Notes: a model not told the origin generated them from the sequence alone. 64,000 nt of DNA from Sphingomonas sp. Y38-1Y (GCF_032391395.1 NZ_CP135916.1:930001-994000), one strand, 5' to 3'; positions 18,074 through 26,271 are shown, counted from the stretch's first letter. Numbers and translations are program-made.

Positions 18074-18184
18074 CTTGTGCCCCGGCGAAGGCCGGGGCCC
18101 AGCTGGGAAAGCTTGAGTTGGGGAGGGCGTCGCCCGCCAACCCAGTTCACCGCAACTGGACCCCGGCCTTCGCCGGGGTACAAG
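18074..18184. repeat. Palindromic intergenic repeat, GCCCCGGCGAAGGCCGGGGC family
   Basis: A 111-bp element whose ends are inverted copies: CTTGTGCCCCGGCGAAGGCC at the left and GGCCTTCGCCGGGGTACAAG at the right. The arms are about 30 bp and also contain shorter self-complementary stems. It follows the SDR stop and is placed next to a family A element, so the SDR/ADH convergent gap is filled by two repeats. Confidence 0.88.
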
Positions 18185-18214
18185 CATATTTGAAAGGCTT
18201 GCCTCTAGCCAAGT

Positions 18215-18310
18215 CGTCACCCCGGACTTGTTCCGGGGTCCACCTGACCACCAGCCAAGCCGCCGCTGAGGGTGCGGCTCGGTGGACCCCGGAACTAGTC
18301 CGGGGTGACG
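18215..18310. repeat. Palindromic intergenic repeat, family A copy 2
   Basis: A 96-bp palindrome running from CGTCACCCCGGACTTGTTCC to the inverted arm ending GGACCCCGGAACTAGTCCGGGGTGACG, with arms close to 30 bp. Same family as 2158-2244, 20266-20361 and 39076-39166. It lies 8 bp from the stop of the alcohol dehydrogenase gene on the minus strand. Confidence 0.9.
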
Positions 18311-18318
18311 AAGAAGAG

Positions 18319-19497
18319 TTACGTCCCCGGCTTCAGCACCACCTTCGTCCACTCGTTCTGGTAGTTCTTGAAGTTGAAATAGCCGTCCGGTGCCTGTTCG
18401 AGCGGCAGGCGGTGGCTGATGAGGAAGGTGGTGTCGATCTTTCCTTCCTCGATCAGGCCGAGCAGCTTCTTGGTATAGCGCTGGACGTGCGTCTGGCCGG
18501 TGCCGATCTTGAGGCCCTTTTCCATCAGCGCGCCGAGCGGGAACTTGTCGGTCATCCCGCCATAGACGCCGGGGATCGAGACGCGGCCACCCTTGCGGCA
18601 GGCGAGCAGCGCCTGCTTGAGCGCGCTCGCGCGGTCGGCGCCCATGCCGACAGTTTGCTTGGCGACGTCGAGCATGTTGTCGATGGCAAAGCCGTGCGCC
18701 TCCATGCCGACCGCGTCGATTACCGCGTCGGGGCCGATCCCGCCGGTCATCTCGAGCAAGGCCTCGCGGACGTCGACCTCGCGGAAATTGAGCGTCTCGC
18801 AGCCGAGCCCCGCGGCAAGCTCCAGTCGGTGCGGGTGATGGTCGATGACGATGACGCGCGCGGCGTTCATGATCCGCGCGCTCTGCGCCGCGAACAAGCC
18901 GACAGGTCCCGCGCCCCAGACCGCGACGGTGTCGCCGCCCTCGATCTCCGCATTCTCCGCCGCCATCCAGCCGGTGGGCAGGATGTCGGAGAGGAACAGC
19001 ACCTTCTCGTCTTCCAGGTCGTCATTCTCGATGACGATCGGGCCGACGTCGCTGAACGGCACGCGGACATATTCGGCCTGACCGCCGGGATAGCCGCCGG
19101 TCATGTGCGAATAGCCGAACAGCCCGCTCATCGGCTGGCCATAGAGCGGCTCGGAAATGTCGCGCTTCTCGACCGGGTTCGAATTGTCGCAGGCGCTGAA
19201 CTGCTGCTTCTCGCAGAAGAAGCAGCTGCCGCAGGAGATGGTAAAAGGGACGACGACGCGCTGGCCCTTGCGGAGTGTCGAGCCGGGGCCGGTCTCCACC
19301 ACCTCGCCCATGAACTCGTGGCCGAGGATGTCGCCCGACATCAAGCCGGGGATCACGCCGTCATAGAGGTGGAGGTCCGAACCGCAGATCGCCGTCGCGG
19401 TGATCTTGATGATCGCGTCGCGCGGGTTGACGATGCCCGGATCCGGGTGGGTGTCGACGCGGACGTCCTTCTTGCCGTGATAGGTGAGCGCGCGCAT
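18319..19497 (-). CDS. Zinc-dependent alcohol dehydrogenase (glutathione-independent formaldehyde dehydrogenase-like)
   Basis: A 392-aa medium-chain dehydrogenase. Catalytic zinc: [10 protein letters not shown] (Cys) and LGHEFMGEV (His, Glu). Structural zinc: [18 protein letters not shown] motif: [17 protein letters not shown]. The insert with [28 protein letters not shown] and the [11 protein letters not shown] ending place it in the group of large zinc ADHs often annotated as threonine- or formaldehyde-dehydrogenase-like. The start at 19497 ([15 protein letters not shown]) shares a base with the stop of the upstream SRPBCC gene (TGATG). The substrate is not evident; the glutathione pathway already present here makes a second aldehyde route plausible but unproven. 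Confidence 0.9.
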   Translation of the reverse strand: MRALTYHGKKDVRVDTHPDPGIVNPRDAIIKITATAICGSDLHLYDGVIPGLMSGDILGHEFMGEVVETGPGSTLRKGQRVVVPFTISCGSCFFCEKQQFSACDNSNPVEKRDISEPLYGQPMSGLFGYSHMTGGYPGGQAEYVRVPFSDVGPIVIENDDLEDEKVLFLSDILPTGWMAAENAEIEGGDTVAVWGAGPVGLFAAQSARIMNAARVIVIDHHPHRLELAAGLGCETLNFREVDVREALLEMTGGIGPDAVIDAVGMEAHGFAIDNMLDVAKQTVGMGADRASALKQALLACRKGGRVSIPGVYGGMTDKFPLGALMEKGLKIGTGQTHVQRYTKKLLGLIEEGKIDTTFLISHRLPLEQAPDGYFNFKNYQNEWTKVVLKPGT

Positions 19498-20126
19498 CAG
19501 GCCTTCTCCGTCTCGATCCGGTTGTCGCTGGTCGGGATCTCGCCCGTTTCCATCAGCGCCTTGAAGCGGCGAAGGTCGCGCCGCGCCTGCTGCTCGGGCT
19601 CGCGCTGCAGGAGCTTGGCGATCGCCACGCCGGCGCCGCCCGCGGGCGGCACATAGGCGACGACGAGCTCGACCTGCGTGCCGCGGCCGCCGGGGGCGTC
19701 GCGGAAGGCGACGCGGCCCTCGGTATCGATGCTCGATCCTTCGACCGAACGCCACACGATCAGTTCGCCCGCGCGTTCGCTGGCGATCTCGGTCACCACC
19801 TTCACGCTGGTCTCGCCCGGTGCAACGATTTCCCATTCCCAGCGGCCCTGGCCCGCCGGGCGGACGGCGTTCAGGTTCTCCATGAACGCCGGCAAGTTGG
19901 TGAAGTCGCGCCAGAAGGCGAAGAGCTCGTCGCGGGACGGCTTGCTGACCGTCACCGTCTTGCCGACGACACGGTAGCGGCCGAACCGCTCGCGACGCGC
20001 GGTGCGGCCGGGGGCGTTGCCGGTGGCGGTGGGGGTGTGCTTGCCGGCGCTGCTGCGTGCCAGGGCGAGCAGGCCCATGGCGACGGCGCCGACGGCAACG
20101 GCGGTTTGCGTGCGTGACGCCTTCAT
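19497..20126 (-). CDS. SRPBCC-family (polyketide cyclase/START-like) protein, membrane-anchored
   Basis: A 209-aa protein. Residues 8-23 are hydrophobic ([15 protein letters not shown]), giving a signal anchor. The rest is an SRPBCC lipid- or ligand-binding domain: [32 protein letters not shown] is typical of the coenzyme-Q-binding COQ10/cyclase family, with a charged C-terminal helix. It precedes and is coupled to the zinc ADH. The only strong ribosome site upstream serves a 7-codon leader that ends over this gene's ATG. The gene sits behind a general-stress-type promoter candidate. Ligand unknown. Confidence 0.85.
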   Translation of the reverse strand: MKASRTQTAVAVGAVAMGLLALARSSAGKHTPTATGNAPGRTARRERFGRYRVVGKTVTVSKPSRDELFAFWRDFTNLPAFMENLNAVRPAGQGRWEWEIVAPGETSVKVVTEIASERAGELIVWRSVEGSSIDTEGRVAFRDAPGGRGTQVELVVAYVPPAGGAGVAIAKLLQREPEQQARRDLRRFKALMETGEIPTSDNRIETEKA

Positions 20127-20146
20127 CGAGCGGGCTTCCGGTGCAT
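20123..20146 (-). other. Leader mini-ORF (7 codons) with consensus Shine-Dalgarno
   Basis: On the minus strand AGGAGG (20153-20158) stands six bases before ATG 20146, which opens the heptapeptide MHRKPAR. Its TGA overlaps the ATG of the SRPBCC gene (ATGA). The main gene has no comparable ribosome site of its own, so its translation probably depends on ribosomes ending the mini-ORF. Confidence 0.55.
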
Positions 20147-20172
20147 GACGGTCCTCCTAGATCGAGGCGAAG

Positions 20173-20198
20173 AACCGCACCGGGTTGGTGAACGTTCC
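20173..20198 (-). promoter_or_regulatory. Candidate EcfG (general stress response) promoter
   Basis: Read on the minus strand: GGAAC (20194-20198), 17-bp spacer, GGTT (20173-20176). The alphaproteobacterial EcfG consensus is GGAAC-N16/17-CGTT, so the -35 is exact and the -10 matches 3 of 4. It lies 26 bp before the leader mini-ORF start of the SRPBCC-ADH operon. Confidence 0.5.
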
Positions 20199-20265
20199 GA
20201 ATGATGTGCGGAAAAATGCCGTTCTTGACGTGGGTTAGTAGAGGCTGGGGTTCGTCAATCACGAC

Positions 20266-20361
20266 CGTCATGCCGGACCTGTTCCGGCATCCACCGCGCC
20301 GCATTCTCGGCGGCTTCTAGGTTCGCGGAACGGTGGACCCCGGAACAGGTCCGGGGTGACG
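20266..20361. repeat. Palindromic intergenic repeat, family A copy 3 (divergent arm)
   Basis: A 96-bp element with left arm CGTCATGCCGGACCTGTTCC and right arm ending GGTCCGGGGTGACG. The left arm differs from the right at several bases (TGCCGGA against CCCCGGA), so this copy has decayed more than the others. It ends 30 bp before the rlpA start. Confidence 0.85.
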
Positions 20362-20391
20362 AGCGGGAAGTGGCCGGGTATCGCATCGCTC

Positions 20392-20934
20392 ATGCGTCGC
20401 CTCGTCCCGCTCGCGCTTCTCGCCCTATCCGCATGCGCCGGCGGGCGGCCGGTGGCCGACTTTCCGGTCAGGATCGGTGCGCCCTACCGCGTGCGCGGCG
20501 TCACTTACGTCCCCGCGGCCGACTCGCGCTACGACATGCTCGGCTATGCGAGCTGGTACGGGTCGGAATCGGGCAACCGGACCGCCAATGGCGAGCGCTT
20601 CCGGCCGAAATGGCTGACCGCCGCGCACCCGACGCTGCCGCTGCCCAGCTATGTCGAGGTGACGGCGCTCGACACCGGACGGCGGCTGGTGGTGCGCGTC
20701 AACGATCGTGGGCCGTTTAGCGAGCGGCGGCGGATCATCGACCTGTCGCGCGGCGCGGCAGACGTGCTGGGCCTCAGGCGGGGCGGGCCGGCGCCGGTGC
20801 GCGTGCGGCTGGTGAACCCTCGCGAGCAAGATCGCGCGCGGTTGCGGAAGGGCAAGGCACCGGGCGAGCTGGCGTCGGTCGACGAGCGGACACTCGCCAA
20901 CCTGCGTGCACAGCTCGCCGCCGCCCCTCGCTGA
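20392..20934 (+). CDS. rlpA: RlpA-family septal ring lipoprotein
   Basis: A 180-aa lipoprotein; the ATG at 20392 starts MRRLVPLALLALSAC, with lipobox LSAC. The double-psi beta-barrel of RlpA follows: GYASWYGSESGNRTANGERF, WLTAAHPTLPLPSYVEVT, LVVRVNDRGPF and RIIDLSRGAADVLGL. The catalytic Asp of lytic transglycosylases of this family is in VNDRGPF. No C-terminal SPOR domain is present, so targeting to septal denuded glycan would need another protein. The stop is 3 bp from the stop of the convergent MFS gene. Confidence 0.9.
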   Translation: MRRLVPLALLALSACAGGRPVADFPVRIGAPYRVRGVTYVPAADSRYDMLGYASWYGSESGNRTANGERFRPKWLTAAHPTLPLPSYVEVTALDTGRRLVVRVNDRGPFSERRRIIDLSRGAADVLGLRRGGPAPVRVRLVNPREQDRARLRKGKAPGELASVDERTLANLRAQLAAAPR

Positions 20935-20937
20935 CGC

Positions 20938-22242
20938 CTATTCGGCGTCGGTTTCGCGCATCAAAATCAGCGCGATCGCGGCGATGGTCGAGCCCAGACC
21001 CATGACAAGCGAGATCGTCGCGAGCGTCAGCCCCGCCTCGAACAGATAGCCCGCCGCGATCGGGGCGAGCGCCGCGCCGCCGCGGCCGATGCCGATCGCA
21101 AAGCCGGTGCCGGTCGCCCGCACATGCGTCGGGAACACGCGCGCGAACAAGGTGTAGAGCCCGACGATCGCGGCGTTGGTGAAGAAGCCGGTCGCCAGCA
21201 CCATCGCCGACAGCGCGCCCAGCCCGACATTGCCCGCCACCTGGCCAAAGGCGAAGATCAGCAGCGTCGAGGCGAACAGGATGATGATCGTCAGCCGCTT
21301 CAGCCCTAGCCGGATCGCGGCAAGCCCGAACAGCGCGCCGCCGCTCGCCCCGCCGACATTGGCCCAGGTGAGCACGCCCGCGGCCGATCGCGCCTCGAAC
21401 CCCATGTCGACGACGATCTTGGGCACCCACTTCAGCACGAAGTAGAAGGCGAGGATGTGCGCGAAATAGGCGAGGGTGATGAGGATGGTCGTGCGGATCA
21501 GCGCGGGGCCGAAGATGTCGGCGATCGACCCGCGTGATCCCTCGGCCTCGCGCGGGCTCAGCGCCTCGACCGCGGCCAGGCCGAAGCGGCGCAGGCTGCG
21601 GTTGATGCGATCGAGCGCGCCGGCGGGCTGGCGCCGGTCGAGGAAGGCGATCGTCTCGGGCACCAGGAACCAGGTGAGGGGAATGAACAGCGCGGTGACG
21701 ATCGCGCCGAAGTGGAACACGTCGCGCCAGCGGCCACCAGAGCCGAGGATGCCCTGCACTGCCAGCCCGCCGAGCACGCCGCCGATCGGATAGCCGATCA
21801 CCATCAGTGCCATGGCGAGGCTATACCAGCGCTTGTTGGCGAACTCCGCCGCCGCCGCGTTGATCGCCGCGAGCATGCCGCCGATGCCGAGGCCGGTGAG
21901 CAGGCGCCAGGCGAGCAAGGTGCCGACGCCGCCGGCCTGGCCCGCACCCCACATGCCGATCGTCATCGCGACGAGACAACCGAGGATCGTGTTCCGCCGA
22001 CCGATCATGTCGGCAAGCCCGCCGAGCAGGATCGAGCCGATCGCCATGCCGAGCAGCTCCATCGACAGGATCCAGCCGAGCGTCGCCGGCGTGGTGCCCC
22101 ATTCCCTGGCAATGCCGGGCGAGGCGAAGCTGATCGACAGCACGTCGAATCCGTCGAGCGCGTTGAGCCCGACGGTCACGGCAACCGCCGCCCATTGCCA
22201 CCCGCTCATGCGGCCCTGTTCGATGGCCATTCTTGGACCCAT
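20938..22242 (-). CDS. MFS transporter, aromatic acid:H+ symporter (AAHS) type
   Basis: A 434-aa, 12-helix major facilitator. GLNALDGFDVLSISFASPGI in helix 1 is the DGxD motif characteristic of AAHS carriers such as PcaK and BenK. The loop 2-3 motif A is GGLADMIGRRNTI. The ATG at 22242 is preceded by a GAGAGGGG ribosome site. A MarR gene lies 41 bp upstream in the same direction, so expression is probably ligand-controlled by that regulator. The substrate is likely an aromatic or related organic acid; no catabolic genes accompany it. Confidence 0.88.
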   Translation of the reverse strand: MGPRMAIEQGRMSGWQWAAVAVTVGLNALDGFDVLSISFASPGIAREWGTTPATLGWILSMELLGMAIGSILLGGLADMIGRRNTILGCLVAMTIGMWGAGQAGGVGTLLAWRLLTGLGIGGMLAAINAAAAEFANKRWYSLAMALMVIGYPIGGVLGGLAVQGILGSGGRWRDVFHFGAIVTALFIPLTWFLVPETIAFLDRRQPAGALDRINRSLRRFGLAAVEALSPREAEGSRGSIADIFGPALIRTTILITLAYFAHILAFYFVLKWVPKIVVDMGFEARSAAGVLTWANVGGASGGALFGLAAIRLGLKRLTIIILFASTLLIFAFGQVAGNVGLGALSAMVLATGFFTNAAIVGLYTLFARVFPTHVRATGTGFAIGIGRGGAALAPIAAGYLFEAGLTLATISLVMGLGSTIAAIALILMRETDAE

Positions 22243-22283
22243 GTCGCATCCCCTCTCGCCGCCGCCGGTGGTCCGGCGTGCCG

Positions 22284-22763
22284 TCATTCGTGCAATCGTG
22301 TCAGGAGCTCGACCAACGTGTCGACTTCCTGCGGTGTGTAGCGCTGCTTGAGCCAGGTCTCGTGCTCCCGCACCGCCTGCTTGGCGGTGGCGAGCGCGGC
22401 GCGGCCGTCGGTGGTCAGGTTGAGCGTCTGCTTGCGCCCGTCGGTCGCCGACTTGCCGCGGACCAGGTATCCGCGCGCCTCCAGCCGGTTGACGATCGCC
22501 ATCGTCGTCGCGCGGTCCATCCGCATCCGCTGGGCAAGGCCCGTCTGCGCGATGTCGGGATGGTCGTCGACCAGCCACAGCACCGACACCTGCTTCTGTG
22601 TCAGGTCCAGGTCGCTGAAGGTTTCGGTGAAATGGCGATAGACCGCGCCGTACGCCAGGCGGATGTGGAAGCCGACAATGTCGCGGATCTCGCCGATATC
22701 GTCGGCGTCGTCGCTTGCCGGCTGGGTCGCTGCCAGCGCTTCCTTGATCCTCGCCGTACGCAT
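22284..22763 (-). CDS. MarR-family transcriptional regulator
   Basis: A 159-aa winged-helix repressor. Dimerisation helices flank the DNA-binding core; recognition helix region TGLAQRMRMDRATTMAIVNRLEARGYL and wing RGKSATDGRKQTLNLT are typical. It lies directly upstream of the AAHS transporter on the same strand (41-bp gap), as in ligand-responsive marR-transporter operons for aromatic acids. It begins with an ATG at 22763 and has a 43-bp gap to the DUF423 gene upstream, enough for its own promoter. Confidence 0.9.
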   Translation of the reverse strand: MRTARIKEALAATQPASDDADDIGEIRDIVGFHIRLAYGAVYRHFTETFSDLDLTQKQVSVLWLVDDHPDIAQTGLAQRMRMDRATTMAIVNRLEARGYLVRGKSATDGRKQTLNLTTDGRAALATAKQAVREHETWLKQRYTPQEVDTLVELLTRLHE

Positions 22764-22806
22764 CGTGCGCGGATTGTTAGTGGCACGAACGAAATGTGTC
22801 GAGGGG

Positions 22807-23139
22807 TCAGCGGCGGAGCATCAACCATGCAAGCCACAGCCAGCCGGCGATCATCGCCGCCCCGCCGATCGGCGTGATCGCGCCCAGCCAGCGCGGCGCG
22901 CCGAGCGCCATAAGGTAGAGCGTGCCGGCAAAGATCGCCGCCCCCACCAGCATCGCCCAACCGGCGCCGGTCGCGCGCTGCTGGACCGCGACGAGCACGG
23001 CGACGGCGTGGATCAGCTGATAGGTGCCGCCGGTGCGAAGCCACTCGGCTGCCTGACCGCTGGCACCATGCGCGCCGAATGCGCCGGCGGCGATGGCGAG
23101 GGCGCCAGACAGCGCGGCGAGGGCAGCGAGGAGGTTCAT
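22807..23139 (-). CDS. DUF423 membrane protein
   Basis: A 110-aa integral membrane protein with four hydrophobic helices. The N-terminal LAALAALSGALAIAAGAFGAHGA is the DUF423 signature (GAFGAHG). Function unknown. The start overlaps the stop of the cation antiporter gene upstream by 4 bases (ATGA), so it is the last gene of the cvpA operon. Confidence 0.9.
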   Translation of the reverse strand: MNLLAALAALSGALAIAAGAFGAHGASGQAAEWLRTGGTYQLIHAVAVLVAVQQRATGAGWAMLVGAAIFAGTLYLMALGAPRWLGAITPIGGAAMIAGWLWLAWLMLRR

Positions 23140-24938
23140 CCCTGTTGCTCCCCCGCCTGCGCGGCGATCGCCTTTTCGCGCAGTTTCCGCTGGCGCGCCT
23201 GGCTGAACACGACATCGCGCGCGGCATAGATGTCGCCGGCTTCCACCTGGATGCCGAGGCGCTTGGCGTCCATGCGGCGATAATCGTCCTCGCTCCGGTC
23301 GACCTCGCCATCGTCCACGCCGACCGCGCGCAGCGCCTGGCGCGCCATCTGGATCGCGCTTTCATAGACTTCGCGGAACAGCCCGGCGACGGGCGCATCC
23401 TTGAGCGCGATGATCGCGCGGCGGTCGAACACGCGGGTCATGACCGTCGCGTCGGGATAGCCGTGCGCGACGAGTTCGAGCAGGTCGGTGCTCACCTGAT
23501 CGCCGTCGAGGCAGAAGAGGATGAGCTCGGCATCCTCCGCGCCCGCGAGCCGGAGCAGGTCGAGGCGCGTGCCGTCGCCGTAGTAGACCTTCATCCCGAA
23601 CTTGCCGCCGGTCTCGATGATCTCGGGATCGCGGTCGATCAGCGTCACCGACAGGCCCTGTGCGATCAGCATCTGCGCGACCGTCTGGCCAAAGCGGCCA
23701 TAGCCGACGACGATCGCACTGGCGCCGTCGTGGCGTGGCGGCTCGAGCGACTGGCCGTCGCCGGCCGCGGGCTCCGAACGGAAGCGCTTGGTGAACATCA
23801 TCAGGAACGGCGTCGTCGCCATCGACAGCGTGACGATCGCGCCAAACACGCTCGCCGCTTCGGGCGCGATCAGATACGCATTCTGCGCCTGGGCAAAGAG
23901 GACGAAACCGAACTCGCCGCCCTGGCTGAGCAGCAAGCCCATCGCCAGCGCCTGTCGCCACGACATCTTGAAGGCGAGGCCGATTGCGAAGATCACGCCC
24001 GCCTTCACCGCAACCAGCGCCAGCGCCATGCCGATGACGAAGCCGGGCCGCGCGGCGACTGCGCTCAGGTCGAGCATCATGCCGACCGCGAGGAAGAAGA
24101 GGCCGAGGAGGATCGAGCGGAACGGCTCGACGTCTGCCTCCAGTTCGTGGCGATAGGGGCTGTCGGCGAGCATCACGCCCGCGACGAAGGCGCCGAGCGC
24201 GGTCGAGAGCCCGAGGGCCTCCATGATCGCGGCGGCGGCGATAACGGTGAACAGGCCGGCGAACACGAACATCTCGCGTTCGCCCAAATTGCCGATCAGC
24301 CGGAACAACGGACCCAGGATGAAGCGGCCCGCCAGGATCAACCCGGCGACCGCGAGCACGGTGTAGAGGCCGAGCTGCCAGCCCGGCGGCCCCGCGGCGT
24401 CCGCCGGATTGCGGCTGAGCGCCGCGATGATGGTGATGAGCGGGACGATCGACAGGTCCTGGAAGAGCAGGACCGAAAAGGCCCGCTCGCCGAACGGCGT
24501 CCGCAGGCGCCCCGCCGATTGCAGCATCGGCAACACCTGCGCGGTCGACGAGAGCGCAAGCGGAAGCCCGAGTGCCAGCGCCGCGGGCCAGGAGAAACCC
24601 GCGCCCAGCCCGGCCAGTCCGGTGACGGCGATCCCGCACAGCACCACCTGGAGCAGGCCGACGCCGAAAATGTCGCGCTTCAGTTGCCACAAGCGGGAGG
24701 GACTGAGCTCGAGCCCGACGAGGAACAGGAGCAGCGTGATGCCGAGTTCGGCAAAGGTCAGCTTGTCTTCGGCGTCGCCGACCAGTCCCAGCACCTGCGG
24801 CCCGACCACGGCGCCGGCGACGAGGAAGCCGAGCGTCGCGCCCAGTCCCATGCGCCGAAACGCGAGCACCGAGACCAGCCCCGCACCGAACAGCGGCGCG
24901 AATTCACTGACCAGCGACATCCCCCCATGCGCCGCCAT
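23136..24938 (-). CDS. Monovalent cation:proton antiporter-2 (Kef-type) with RCK domain
   Basis: A 600-aa CPA2 transporter. Residues 1-390 contain about 12 membrane helices with FAELGITLLLFLVGLELSP and the fold-defining LLFQDLSIVPLI. The second part is an RCK_N (Rossmann) domain, SAIVVGYGRFGQTVAQMLIA, with LIDRDPEIIE binding the nucleotide, as in glutathione-gated KefB/KefC potassium efflux systems. The ATG at 24938 shares a base with the stop of the NifU-like gene (TGATG); ATG 24920 is an alternative. The link to electrophile stress fits the formaldehyde genes earlier in the window, but that is inference. Confidence 0.93.
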   Translation of the reverse strand: MAAHGGMSLVSEFAPLFGAGLVSVLAFRRMGLGATLGFLVAGAVVGPQVLGLVGDAEDKLTFAELGITLLLFLVGLELSPSRLWQLKRDIFGVGLLQVVLCGIAVTGLAGLGAGFSWPAALALGLPLALSSTAQVLPMLQSAGRLRTPFGERAFSVLLFQDLSIVPLITIIAALSRNPADAAGPPGWQLGLYTVLAVAGLILAGRFILGPLFRLIGNLGEREMFVFAGLFTVIAAAAIMEALGLSTALGAFVAGVMLADSPYRHELEADVEPFRSILLGLFFLAVGMMLDLSAVAARPGFVIGMALALVAVKAGVIFAIGLAFKMSWRQALAMGLLLSQGGEFGFVLFAQAQNAYLIAPEAASVFGAIVTLSMATTPFLMMFTKRFRSEPAAGDGQSLEPPRHDGASAIVVGYGRFGQTVAQMLIAQGLSVTLIDRDPEIIETGGKFGMKVYYGDGTRLDLLRLAGAEDAELILFCLDGDQVSTDLLELVAHGYPDATVMTRVFDRRAIIALKDAPVAGLFREVYESAIQMARQALRAVGVDDGEVDRSEDDYRRMDAKRLGIQVEAGDIYAARDVVFSQARQRKLREKAIAAQAGEQQG

Positions 24939-25384
24939 CAGCCGGCGGGTGCCTGGGTGCGGGCGGTTTCGGCGGCTTCGGTCGCCGCCTCGAAGGCGAG
25001 ACGGACCGAGGGATGACGGGCGCTGTGGGGCAGCGCGGGCTCGAACAGGTCGAGGCCGGGCCAGGCGGGCACCGGGCCGCTGCCCGCGAGCCAGGCGGTG
25101 AGCGCGTCGCGAGCCTCGGCGAGGTCGGCGGCGGACTTGCCGACGGCATGTTCGGCCATCAGCGCCGCGGCGGCCTGACCCAGTGCGCAGGCCCGCACGC
25201 GCATGCCGATCTCGGCCACCTGGCCGGCGTCGTCGAGGCGGACGTCGACGGTGACGCGGCTGCCGCAAACGGGCGAGCGCTTCTCCGACGAGCCGTGCGG
25301 CTCGGGCAGGCGGGTGTCGAACGGCACGCTGGCGGCGAGCCGCAAGATCTGCTGGTTGTAGAGGGTCGCGCTCACCCCGCCCAT
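24938..25384 (-). CDS. NifU/IscU-like iron-sulfur scaffold domain protein, third cysteine missing
   Basis: A 148-aa protein with the IscU-type layout. The first scaffold cysteine is in SPVCGSRVTVDV and the second in RVRACALGQAAAALMAEH, matching CGD and GCAI/ASS. Where the third would be expected (H-x-C near the C-terminus) it has RHPSVRLAFEA, that is, Ser. The Asp next to the first cysteine is also Ser. A complete cluster site is therefore unlikely without another ligand. I use ATG 25384; a GTG nine bases later (25375) and a TTG nine bases earlier (25393) are alternatives. It is co-transcribed between cvpA and kef. Confidence 0.8.
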   Translation of the reverse strand: MGGVSATLYNQQILRLAASVPFDTRLPEPHGSSEKRSPVCGSRVTVDVRLDDAGQVAEIGMRVRACALGQAAAALMAEHAVGKSAADLAEARDALTAWLAGSGPVPAWPGLDLFEPALPHSARHPSVRLAFEAATEAAETARTQAPAG

Positions 25385-25407
25385 GTAGGACAAGCGGTGG
25401 CCGGGCG

Positions 25408-25953
25408 CTACCGCCCGATCTTCTTCATCGTTTCGGGGCTGAACACGGGCTCGCCGCGGCGACGGCGGTCGACGAAGTCGGCGATGCTGGCGCTGGTGTT
25501 GTTAAGGAGCGGATAGGTTCGCGCCGAGCGGATCCAGTCCGGGCGCCGCGACGCGCCGCCGTTCAGCGTGTCGACGACGAGCACCACGACGATGAAGGCG
25601 AGGCTGACGAGAATCAGTCCCTTCAACGCGCCGAAGCCGAAGCCGAGCGCGCGGTCGACCGGGCCGAGCACCGACGCCTTGGTCCGCTTGCCGATCGCGC
25701 CCGCCACCATCTTGCCGCCCAGCCACACGACGCCGACGATCAGCGCGAAGGCGAGCACCGCCGCGCCCGACGTGGTGCCGACCGGCCCCAGCAGCATCGC
25801 GGCGAGCGGGACGTGGAACAGCTTCACCGCAAACACGACGAGCAGCCAGGCGAGCAGCGACAAGACTTCGGTCACGAAACCGCGCATCGCGCCGAGCACC
25901 GCGGCGCCGCCGATCGAAAGCAGAACGACGATGTCGAGCGCGGTCAGGTCCAT
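25408..25953 (-). CDS. cvpA: CvpA-family membrane protein
   Basis: A 181-aa inner-membrane protein with four hydrophobic helices, beginning MDLTALDIVVLLSIGGAAVL at 25953 and with the family's GFGFGALKGLILVSLAF segment near residue 105. The long C-terminal tail ends MKKIGR. CvpA was named for colicin V production and is now linked to envelope stress and septation. It is first in a tight minus-strand unit (23 bp to the NifU-like gene). The start at 25953 is preferred over an upstream frame extension with no membrane character. Confidence 0.88.
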   Translation of the reverse strand: MDLTALDIVVLLSIGGAAVLGAMRGFVTEVLSLLAWLLVVFAVKLFHVPLAAMLLGPVGTTSGAAVLAFALIVGVVWLGGKMVAGAIGKRTKASVLGPVDRALGFGFGALKGLILVSLAFIVVVLVVDTLNGGASRRPDWIRSARTYPLLNNTSASIADFVDRRRRGEPVFSPETMKKIGR

Positions 25954-26145
25954 GGCGCGGCGCTTTAGCGCGGCCGGGCGGGGCGGGGGAAGGGGGAGCT
26001 TCACCGCAGCCGTCACGTGCCGAGCGGGTGATGATCGCCTGGCGGCCACGGTTCGGCATTCGGCGGACCGGTCGGAACGTCAGCGTGGGTGGGGACATTA
26101 TGTCGGCACTGCAGCCATTCCGGTGCAGGGCAAGAGGGTTGGTCG

Positions 26146-26226
26146 ATGAAGCGAGGATGTCTGTTGTGGTTGTTCGGGGTCCCGCTGCCGGTCGTCCTCC
26201 TGCTGTATTTCCTGTTCTTCCGCTGA
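26146..26226 (+). CDS. Very small membrane protein, 26 aa
   Basis: ATG 26146 to TGA 26224-26226 encodes MKRGCLLWLFGVPLPVVLLL plus YFLFFR: two basic residues, then one uninterrupted hydrophobic helix with a Pro-x-Pro kink, and a terminal Arg. This is the classic layout of a single-span inner-membrane miniprotein. AGAGGG lies 7-8 bases upstream. A perfect 10-bp hairpin starts 10 bases after the stop. The protein is too small for family assignment. It is divergent from cvpA and convergent with pth. Confidence 0.55.
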   Translation: MKRGCLLWLFGVPLPVVLLLYFLFFR

Positions 26227-26235
26227 TCCGGGCGG

Positions 26236-26263
26236 GTCGGCGCCCACGGCCACGGGCGCCGAC
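26236..26263. terminator. Symmetric hairpin between the 26-aa ORF and pth
   Basis: GTCGGCGCCC (26236-26245) pairs perfectly with GGGCGCCGAC (26254-26263) around an 8-base loop. It lies between two convergent stops (26226 and 26272). No T-run on either strand, so it is probably a shared factor-assisted terminator or 3' stabiliser. Confidence 0.5.
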
Positions 26264-26271
26264 ATGCTGCC

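Noticed and set aside
23079..25016. Plus-strand frame of 645 codons
   Set aside because: Antisense to the Kef-type antiporter; composition is unlike a real protein.
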